Source of the DNA: Gnetum montanum
Taxonomy: Eukaryota > Streptophyta > Gnetopsida > Gnetales > Gnetaceae
NCBI GenBank assembly: GCA_015680685.1
Contig: MNCI01004796.1
Coordinates: forward strand, 39,307-103,306
DNA length: 64,000 bases
Reading direction: 5' to 3'
Shown here: one piece after another, positions 55,729 to 64,000 of the stretch
How positions within the stretch are numbered: the first letter of the stretch is position 1
How the letters are laid out: every line of letters starts with the position of its first letter
The notes under the pieces: generated by a model
The model's input: only the letters and a program-made list of their open reading frames with translations
Database searches by the model: none
What the model was told of the DNA's origin: nothing
Position numbers and translations under genes: made by a program

Positions 55729-55939
55729 TTTTTGGCCAAGGGGAAACCTTGATCATGCAATCACTTCCTAATTTGGCATGGACTAGGGGACATGTAGGGC
55801 CTAGGTGCATCCTTTGGGAGGTTGTTGGATTCATCCACTCATTTAGGTGTGTTAGCCTTAAGTGTTGCACTGTTTGCTGTAGGTACATCACCAAGAAACT
55901 CCATGTTTGACACTTGTTTCATGTCTATGTTATGGGTAG

Positions 55940-56430
55940 TTGGAGGGGAGGCATTATCACCATGGATGATTACTTAACCACCTTCGTACAGAAGGTGGAT
56001 CTCCTGGTGGATTGGAGAGGAGATGAATTGTAGCTGAGCTAGCCAAGGCCTACTTAGGATCAAGTTGATGCCTAGCATTTTGTCTATGAAAATGAATTTT
56101 GTAGAGGTGGGGAATTGCTTACTTGCCATGAAAACAATGTTGATTATACCCCTGATGGTGATGCATGATCCATTGAAGGATTTTAGATGTGGTTTTGCTT
56201 GGCTTGATCTTGTCTGCTAGGCCTAGCTTATCAATGATGGTGTACGGAACTACATTTGTCACTACACCATCATTGACATGAACCCTGCAAATCATGCATT
56301 TCCTAATGTGTATGCTAATAGATAGTAGAGTTGTTGTGACCTTCTCTCATTTGGGGTTGATCTTGATTGCATATTCATGAAATATTAGGGATGTTAAACT
56401 TGATTCCTATGGCGTAGAAGGCAAGATTTC
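55940..56430 (-). pseudogene. pro: Element A protease
   Basis: The minus strand reads VHVNDGVVTNVVPYTIIDKL then GLADKIK, parallel to B (VHVDDGAITNVV). The D-x-G region is degenerate. Later residues shift frame (DPPSVRR). It is the aspartic-protease-like domain of Tat-lineage elements. Confidence 0.65.
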
Positions 56431-58102
56431 TACATGAATGGCATTCTCATTTATGAGTATGTCCTCTATGATAAGAATAGAGGCCAACATCTCGGCCAAT
56501 GCTTGGTAGTGAGTAGATGAGGTCATGACCAGGTCATACAATCTCAGTGTTGTGTTTTTTTGCTTGAGCATTTGTTTCACCTGGGTTAGTGTAGTTGCAA
56601 AGTCCTTATCATTGGCTATTATGTTGGCCTTGACCTCCTCCATGTGGCTTGAGAGATGGATCTCTCATTGAGGGGACTTGGCCTTGGCTTGCTTAGCTTG
56701 CTTGGGGGCAGGGATCCTAGTGTTCAATTGTAGTTTGCTAGTATTGGCCTTTTCTTTATCCATGAGGGTTGTAAGGTGTTTTTTCAGCCTCTTGCATTGC
56801 CATTTGGTAGGCATACCTAGGTTGCTAGTGGGGTTAGCCCTTGAAGGAAAAGAATCTAACATGTTTCCCACTACAGGGATTTGGAAAGGTGAGGGGCTAG
56901 TGCATTGTAGCAACCTAATGACAAATGGCTATTGTTTAGTAGTTGTTGTGGGGCCAGCTCATTGTGGCACCTTGATGACGAAGGGTTGCTTAGCGGTTGT
57001 TTTTGCTGCATGACAATTTAACGTCTTAGTAGATGATCATTGTAAGACCTTGACCATGAAGGGTATTGTGGGTGCCCGAGGTGGTACTTTAATAACGAAG
57101 GAATGCCTCTTACTTGTGGAGGCTGAGGGGATCCTTGCCTTGTTAGGAGGCACACAAATCATGAAAGGCTATTGCACAGGTTTAGACTTGCCTCCTATGT
57201 TGATGGAGTTTATGGTTTAGGAGGCTTTTTCTGCATTGGATTGACTTGATACATCAAGCACTAGTTGGCCCCTTTCTATCATTCCTTGCAGATCATCCTA
57301 CAAAGCTTGGCAGTTGTTTGTACTGTGACTAGATAACTGGTGGTAGTGACAATATTAGTTGAGTTAGAAAGGTTGTCGGACTGGACGCTTGTTCAGTACT
57401 ACTAAGGTGGGGTTTCTCAGAATTTTATAGTACATATCATGTCATTGACAAGCATTCTCTTATGCTTGTATTGGATAAGCCTAGCTTTCAGGAGTTGTTC
57501 CAGTAATTTGGAGGGTTTCATCGATAGTGGGGTATACCTTGAGTTATCCTTGTGATCAAAGTGGGACCTTGAAGTTGCTTGCATTATGGCCTCTACTAAT
57601 GTAGGTGAGTTGGTACCAGAGTTGGTGGCTTCGTGAGCTTGGGCCTTGGGTTGCTTAGCTATCGGGCCCTAGTTGGTTGCTTTGTTGTTTGTGGCTATTG
57701 TTGCCATTGTTGCATTTTGCTTGCACACATGTTAGTTTCTAAAGGCCATGTAGGTTGGGTTATTGCTGGCTTGCATTACCTCCTCTATGCCCTTTGTTTG
57801 GGAAAAGGCTTGGCTAAGAGACCTTGGGGCTAGGTATTATAGTTTGGACTTAATGAATTCATTCACTAAACCCTTGAAAATGGGCAAGAGGTATGTCTTT
57901 GTGATCAACTACCTCATTTCATTCAATGAGATGCTCTAGAATTGGATGAATTTAGGCACGGGCTCTAGGGACCCCTTCTTGACTTGCATGAGTTGGTTGA
58001 GGGTTGCTCCAGGTTTTAGGTTGTACCTAAAGCATGTCACAAACTAGCTTAAAAGATCCTCCAGGGAGGAGATGGAGCCTCAGGGTAGCGCATGGTACTA
58101 GT
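56431..58102 (-). pseudogene. gag: Element A gag (truncated and degraded)
   Basis: It has the zinc-knuckle-like motif YCHYHQLSSHSTNNCQAL and DDLQGMIERGQLV (57351-57290), an open K/P-rich linker and pieces of the Gag core. The region 56913-56407 encodes K/T-rich helical sequence. It is broken by stops. The 5' end stops at the junction with B's LTR. Confidence 0.65.
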
Positions 58103-58884
58103 TGTGACGTTTGAAAATGTTAGTGGCTGGAACACCAATAGGTCACTAGGCATACAGCCTAAACCCAAATCCGTGTGAGGGCCATGCTGGAAAGAATGAA
58201 AACGGGGTGCCTTGAATGATCTTGTTGATTAGATAGGGACTTGTGTGAGAAAAGCTTATACTACGCTACACACGAGGATTAGGTCTGGGAAAGCTAGAGC
58301 ATAGTAGGGTGTCTCGGCCTGAGAATTGTGACGTGAATGTGAAAATATGTATGAAAAGTGAGAAAATACAAGTATTGTGCTAAATGCTAAAGAGAAATTC
58401 TTGAGAAATGCAACAGAGTTTGAGAACAGTAGTGCACCACTCCAAAAGAGGGAGTGTAGCTGATTCACAAAGGGATACATAGTATACAATAGGCGCAGTG
58501 GGAGCATAGTCATAGCATCGATGGTGTTAGGCTATGAACTCTAGTATTCACTGTGATGAACTATGCCTGCCAGGTTGCTAGCCATAGTGTATTGATGCTC
58601 TACAAGGCTGTAATGGGGATGCAGTGTACCGTGCGATGTAGCTATGCCTCTCTGTCAGTATAGTGTGCTCTGGGTCTTATTTTTCCATGGAGCTAAGTGA
58701 CAAGATGCCAAAATGCCAAATGCCAAATGGAAATGCCAACCCCTCTCCCTTTCTTTTCCTTTTCAAAAGAGGACATAGGGGTATTTATATGGCTAGGGTT
58801 AGCCCAAAATGCAGATCAGGTACCATGTGGTAGTGTGGTGGGTGGGACCATGCTCGTCCCATGTTATGTGTAAGACATGAGATG

Positions 58885-59112
58885 CTGGCTACAATGCTAG
58901 ATAGGGTGCTATGCTATAGTAGACATGGTGCCATGCTATACAGTGTAATAGGGTGCTACACTATAGTAGACATGGTGCTACATTGTAGTAGACATGGTGC
59001 TACGCTACCTAGCATAATAGGGTGTTATGCTGCAGTAGACATGGTTCTATGCTATGCAATGTAATAAGGTGCTACGCTGCAGTAGACATGGTGCTACATT
59101 ATGCAGCATGAC
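58885..59112 (-). repeat. Tandem repeat in B U3, unit about 22 bp
   Basis: Degenerate copies of GGTGCTACGCTATAGTAGACAT alternate with GCTATGCAGTGTAATAGG, giving a higher-order period of roughly 45-60 bp. It lies just upstream of the LTR TATA box in element orientation. Confidence 0.8.
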
Positions 59113-60429
59113 AGGATGACATATGAATCTATAGAAAGTGCCAGCATTCTAACACTTAGAAAAATTTTGCAAATCTGGCAGTTGGAGCTAACTACACTCA
59201 ACACTTGGAAAAATATGGGCAAAGTGCCACCATTTTGACACTTAGCTATATTTACAGTCATGATGCCAAGACTCAAAATTTTGTGGTGTTTCAATGGCCC
59301 CTCTTTGTTGATGTCTGAAGAAGTCACCCGAGAGACGTTAATAAAGAATTACAAAACACCACAACAAACATGTCACCAACATCACTTGTCAGCACAAAAT
59401 CGGATGTCATTTTACCATGCTTAAGAGTGCTATGGGTATAAAGTTATGCTGAGGGACAAGGGGTATAGGTAGTGCTAGGGAGATGAAATTTAAATGGGGA
59501 AAATAAAATGCAAACAGTGGATCATGATGTAAGATGAAAATTCAGCATAGCTGGTAATGACCATGGCATGAAGTGGCTTGCCCCCAAAATATTGACCTCT
59601 CATCAGAATGCTTATGATAGAGTCAAAGTCAATCTAAGGCTGGGCCAATTGCAAAGCTGCAACATTATCAATTTTCCTGGGGATGTGCCTTTTTCTCCTT
59701 TTTTCTTGTGTGAGGCGAACCTTCTTTCGGTTTAGCTTACTACTGAATGTTAGTTGCAAGTTGGCCATCAAGTAAAGGGGATTTTCTTTGTTGTAACCAC
59801 ATTGCATATGTAGGACAAGTGTTTCCTCCCCAAGATGAGTTTTGTTACATCTATTTAGGGCTTTGACCAGCCATAAAGGCTCCCCATGGGATGAGTTGCG
59901 TTACATCCATCATGAGTTCAACGGTTGATGTAAAGAGAATGTCATGTATGTCACAATGCATATGCTAGAGGGATGTGAAAACATGAGTATGTGGGGGATG
60001 AGAGGATATTAGGATAATGTAGTGAATGTGCATAGGTTGTAATAAGGATGAGGGGGGAGGTGCACTCTTGAGTGGCTCAACTAGTCCAATCATGCACATC
60101 AGAGCAATGTGGTGACTTGCTGCTACAATGAGATGCATCTCTGCATGACCACCTCTGAGGCTTCATTGTACAAACATAACTCCGAGAAGACAAGAAAACC
60201 AGACAATGTGAAATGCAAGTTCAAATGTTAGATGTGAAGATGCTACAAGTGTGTCAAATGTTGTGCTAGTTGTAAGTGCTTAGGAAGCCAGTGCAAGTGC
60301 CAGGGTGATGATGTTGCAAGTTCTTTGAAGGCCACACTAATGGTAGGTGCTCCAAAGAATTAGCAGAATGGTGGGAGGTAATGATGTTGTGAGTACACCC
60401 AAGGCTACACTGATGGCAAGCACTCCAAA

Positions 60430-60740
60430 AGATCAACAACATGCCAATTTAAAGTCTTGGTAGAATATGAACATAGTTGAAGGTCCTGGCAGACTATGAT
60501 ATGCTAGTTTATAGTCCTAGCAGATGGTTGAATGCTAGTTTAATGTCATAGAGGATAGTGGATGTTGTGCCAGTTTAATGTCATGACCCAAGGATGAGCT
60601 GTTGTGCCAGTTTAACATCATGACCCAAGGATGAGTTGTTGTGCCAGTTTAACATTATGACCCAAGGACAATTTGTGCTAGTTTATAGTCATAGCAGACT
60701 ATCTATGCCAGTTTATAGTCATAGCAGACTGGTGCTTACC
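60430..60740 (-). repeat. Tandem repeat in B U3, unit about 35 bp
   Basis: Repeats of GCCAGTTTAATGTCATGACC plus CAAGGATGAGTTGTT and shorter CAGTTTATAGTCATAGCAGA units. A has the related array at 55018-55240. Confidence 0.8.
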
Positions 60741-61329
60741 TTGCTTTTGTAAGGTGTGATGCTACATGCATGGTCATGTTGTGTGCCTACAAGATCCTAC
60801 AAAAATTAACTATAAAGAAAACAACATCAAGCAACACCCATTGTAAACAAAGTTAAAATGGATGAATGAAAGGACAACAATGCAAAAAGTGATAGTTTTA
60901 GACCATTTCAGGTCATAGGCTAGTTTAAGGCCTTTTTGAGCCATGTGTTTTTGTTGTTTTTCAAATGCAATGCATAAGCTAAGTAGATGGATGTGTAAAC
61001 AAAGTAGAAATGCATAAACAAAGTGAAGTAGTATGTAAACTAAGTAATTAGGTGTAATGTAAATGGATGAAAAAATGCAACCCAAGCAGAAACCAAAAAT
61101 GCATGGCCAATGAAGGCAAGGGGTGAGCTAGTTCTTAACATTTTTTTGGCCAAGGTGAAGTCTTGATGATGTAGTCACTTCCTAATTCGGTGTGGATTAG
61201 GGGGAGTGCAAGGCTTAGGATCCTCTGGGTGGCTATTGGATTAAACCACTCATTTGGTTATGTTAGCCTTAGGCGTTGCATTGGTTGTCGTAGGTGTACC
61301 ACCAAGAAACTCCTCTTTCGAAACTTGTG

Positions 61330-61840
61330 CCATGTCTATGTCATGGATAGTCAAAGAGGAAGCGTTATCACCATGGATGATAGCTTGACCACCTTTGTAT
61401 GGAAGGTGGATTTCTTGGTGGATGGGAGAGGAGATGGCCCTTAGTTGGGCTAGTCAAGGCCTGACTAGAATCATGTTAAAACCTAGCATCTCCTCTATGA
61501 TAATGAAATCTGCACTAGTGGGGAATTACTCTCCTATCACAAAGACTAAGTTGATTGTACCCCTAACTATGACATGTGATTTGTTGAAGGATTTTAGACA
61601 TGTGGTTTTGGTTAGCCTAATTTCATCTACCAATCCTAGCTTTTCGATGACAGAGTATAGGACTACGTTTGTTATTGCACCATCATCGACATGCACTCTG
61701 TTGATGGTGCACTGCCCAACATGTATGCTAATGGATAGTGGTGCTATAGTGACCTCCCCTCATTTCGGGTAAACATTGATTGCATCATCGCAAAAGGATA
61801 GAGATGTTGAACCCAATTCTTGTGGTGTAGGGGGCAACAT
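61330..61840 (-). pseudogene. pro: Element B protease
   Basis: The minus strand reads LSISIHVGQCTINRVHVDDG, then AITNVVLYSVIEKLGLVDEI, FNKSHVIVRGTINLVFVIGE, EEMLGFNMILVRP and ISSPIHQEIHLPYKG. The last pieces match the LGRPW..SSLHQ.LKF..G signature at the protease C-terminus of Tat/Ogre-type elements. DDGA stands at the active-site D-x-G-S position. A few stops interrupt it. It ends ITK, stop, shortly before the PPT. Confidence 0.75.
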
Positions 61841-62429
61841 CGTTGCCTGGATGAATGTCTAATCTGTAGGGATGTCCTTCGTAATAGGAATGGATGCCAA
61901 GATTTGGGCGAATGCTTGGCAGTGAGTAGATGAGGTCATGACTAGGTCGTATAAGATCAACATTGTGTTCTTTTGTTTGAGAATTTGTTTTACTTGGGTT
62001 AGTGTAGCTATGATGTCCTTGTCATTAGCTATTGTGTTGGCCTTGATTTCCTCTATGTGGCTTGAGAGACAGATCTCTCATGGAGGGGGCTTAGGCCTAG
62101 TTTGCTTGGCTTGATTGGGGGTAGGGGTCCCAATGTTTGGTTGTTGCTTGCTAGTTGCGGCCTTTGCTTTGGTCACAGGGGTTGTGAGGTGCTCATTTCT
62201 CCTCTTGCATTGCCATTTGGTGGGCCTACCTAGGTTGCTAGTTGGGTCAACCCTTGAGGGAGGAGAGATTGAGACATTGCCCACTATTGGGCTTTGGGTA
62301 GGTGAGAGGCCATCATGTTGTGGGATCCTTATGACAAAGGGTAGTTTAGGATTTGTTGTAGGGGTTTTTATGTGACTAACTCATTGTGGCACCTTGATGA
62401 CGATAGGTTGCTTAGCGGTTGTTGTTGCT

Positions 62430-64000
62430 GCATCATGCTAGTTTAACATCTTAGTAGATGGTTGGTTTGGAACTTTAACCACAAAGGGTGTTGTGGGTGC
62501 CTGAGGTGGCACTTTGATAACAAAGGGAGGCCTCTTGCTTATGGAGGCTGAGGGGATGCTTGCCTTGTTAAGAGGCACATAGATCACAAAATGCTGTTGC
62601 ATAGGTTTGGACTTGCCACCTATGCTAATGGAGTTTATGACATAGGAGGCATCATTTATGTTGGACTGACTTGCAGTGTTGATCACCAGTTGGCCTCATT
62701 CTATCATTCATTATAGGTCATCTTGCAAAGCATAATAGTTGTCTATACTATGACCAGCCAATTGATGGTAATGACAATATTGGTCCAATTTAAAATGTTG
62801 TGGGACTGGGGGCTCATTTGGTCTTGCTAATGTGAGGTTCCTAAGTAGTTCGCAGTACCTATCATGTTTTTGGTGAGAAATCTCTGATACATTTTTGTAT
62901 TGGATTTACTTGGCTTTTAGGAGTTGCTCCAGTAGTTTAGAGGGTTCCATTGGTAGTGGTGTATATTTTGAGTGGTCCTTGTGTTGAAATTTGGGCCTTG
63001 GGGTGGCCCTTGCCGATGTAGGTGAGTTGACACTAGAGTTGGCAATTTTGTCAGTTGGGGTCTTGGGCTGCTTAGCTATTGGTCCCCAGTTGGTTGCTTT
63101 TGTGCTTACAGCCACTATTTCCACTATTGTGTTTTGCTTGCAAGCATGTTGGCTTCTATAGGCCATGTAAGTTGGGTCATTACTAGCTTGTGATACCTCC
63201 TCTATGCCCTTTGTTTGGGCAAAGGCTTGGCTAAGAGACTTCGGGGCTAGATAATACCATTTGGACTTAATGAAGTCATTTATTGCACCTTTGAAGATGG
63301 CTAGTAGATGTGTATTCACTAAGGGTTCATGCATTTCACTCAATGAAGCATTCTAATATTGGAGGAATTTTGGCACGGGCTCCAGAGGCCCCTACTTAAC
63401 TTACATCAGCTGGTTGAGGGTTGCTTTAGGCTTTAGGTTGTACCTAAAGCATGTCACAAACTTGCTTATGAGATCATCAAAAGAGGAGATTAAGGCCATG
63501 GGTAGCATGTGATACTAGTCTAAGGACTTGTCTATGAGTGACATGGGGAACATGTGCATGATGGCATGTGGCTAGGCTTGAAAGAGTAGGCACTCATATC
63601 GAAATGTGACCAAGTGTGCATTAGGATCCCCTTCATCATTGTACTTGGTGAATTGAGGTAGTTGGACCACAGTTGGGAGAGTTAGAGGTGGTAGCGTAGG
63701 ACTTATGGGATCATCCTAATAGAAGTCCACCACCTTGATGGTGTCAGAGGAGATAGCCTTAAGTTGGTTGATCTCCTCCATCAAGCTTTGAATCAGCTGG
63801 AATGCTTAATCCAAGCTTGGGGATGTGCCAATCGGTTGCATTAGCTAGGATTGGGTTGGTTGCATAGCATAGGGCAGAATTGTTGGTTGTGGAGTTTTCT
63901 AGTTTAATGTCATAGCAGACGGTTGCTACTAGTTTAATGTTGTAGTGGAAAGTTGTTGATGTGTTGGCTGAGTGATGGGTACATTGGTCAAAGTAGGCCA
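62430..64000 (-). pseudogene. gag: Element B gag
   Basis: Retrotrans_gag-type order: QLPQFTKYNDEGDPNAHLVT then FRYECLLFQ, MFPMSLIDKSLD, ISSFDDLISKFVTCFRYNLK and PKATLNQLM, with stops. Then an open frame of 145 codons (63343-62906) has IFKGAINDFIKSKWYYLAPK and a K/T/P-rich linker. A knuckle-like motif YCHYHQLAGHSIDNYYAL (62776-62718) has the last cysteine replaced by tyrosine. Then DDL..MIE..GQLVINTAS and a P/K-rich linker (62686-62438). The N-terminus lies beyond the window. Confidence 0.8.

Larger units (their letters stand above)
53042..58102 (-). mobile_element. Element A: long-LTR Ty3/gypsy (Tat-like), gag-protease only, 5' part displaced by B
   Basis: In minus orientation it has gag (58102 to about 56900), protease (about 56420-55960), a purine tract and a long 3' LTR (55728-53042). 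The gag is cut at 58102 exactly where the LTR end of B begins, while B's own gag continues beyond that point. The simplest reading is insertion of B into A. No RT, RNase H or integrase lies between protease and LTR. Confidence 0.7.
58103..61140 (-). repeat. Element B 3' LTR (about 3.0 kb)
   Basis: It is related to 53042-55728 along its length, with indels. The TATA box is near 58781-58773 on the minus strand, and the U3 is about 2.36 kb. It contains two repeat arrays (58885-59112 and 60430-60740). Confidence 0.75.
58103..64000 (-). mobile_element. Element B: long-LTR Ty3/gypsy (Tat-like), gag-protease only, open at right edge
   Basis: Same architecture as A: 3' LTR 58103-61140, purine tract (GGCCAAAAAAA, minus) at 61141-61151, protease, linker and gag continuing past the window edge. 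Only about 200 bp separate protease from the LTR, so pol is missing exactly as in A. A shared structural loss in two separate insertions suggests a gag-protease lineage that was mobilised in this form. Confidence 0.75.

Noticed and set aside
53042-63500. Simple 5-kb tandem duplication
   Set aside because: The gag of the left unit is cut exactly at an LTR terminus while the right unit continues, and the two units differ substantially. Nested insertion of a second copy fits better.
1-64000. tRNA or rRNA genes
   Set aside because: I saw no cloverleaf-compatible sequence with CCA-proximal consensus boxes and no rRNA core motif. The tRNA-like matches are only primer binding sites.

Overview
This is a eukaryotic nuclear window, almost certainly from a large, repeat-rich land-plant genome. 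The evidence is nested LTR retrotransposons of the plant Ty3/gypsy type, degraded tRNA-Asp-type primer binding sites, the TATA form CTATAAATA in the LTRs, a LINE remnant, and a piece of a plant-type PP2C phosphatase. The sequence is AT-rich, CpG sites look heavily decayed to TpG/CpA, and almost every coding remnant carries stops and frameshifts. That suits old, methylated insertions kept for a long time, as in gymnosperms, but the species is inference. I see no intact host gene, no rRNA or tRNA gene, and nothing prokaryotic.

Layout. 1-2983: unique-looking DNA with an unidentified ORF (71-520, minus), a GC-rich island (520-855) and the C-terminal part of a clade-D-like PP2C pseudogene (859-1445, minus). 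2984-16058: element E4 (minus), bounded by a perfect GTGTG target duplication, with element E1 (3078-9899, minus) inserted in its 3' LTR. 16064-23178: AT-rich non-coding DNA with one GC-rich island (18660-19130). 23184-35460: element E3 (minus; target duplication TGATT/TGGTT) with element E2 (25155-30999, minus; TAGAT/TAGAC) inserted in it. 36290-37325: a LINE reverse-transcriptase pseudogene. 37403-49667: element E6 (plus; AAAGT on both sides), the only copy with recognisable protease, RT, RNase H and integrase, all broken. 51716-53041: 5' end of element E5 (plus). 53042-64000: two copies (A and B, minus) of a different, long-LTR Ty3/gypsy family. B appears to be inserted in the gag of A, and A in E5; both run off the right edge.

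How the parts relate. E1-E6 are one extended family. They share LTR ends (TGATGA...CTCATCA), a degraded tRNA-Asp PBS where it survives, a related Gag with a CX2CX3HX4C knuckle, a purine tract ending GGGGTA before the 3' LTR, and a post-pol ORF with coiled-coil potential. Coding content differs. E6 kept pol. E4 kept gag and protease but lost RT to integrase. E1, E2 and E3 have gag and post-pol sequence only. A and B have gag and protease only. Most copies here therefore look like non-autonomous derivatives that moved with proteins supplied in trans.

Most unusual signals. Two gag-only copies end gag with an 18-bp perfect palindrome whose arms differ compensatorily while the protein changes. U3 regions carry arrays of GATATC palindromes just upstream of the TATA box, and the core motif is replaced by others in sister elements. 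A short block read as LLWGGPT is retained in all five elements that reach that region. Finally, a 33-bp inverted patch between single Ns at 8116 and 8158 is probably an assembly error inside gag.
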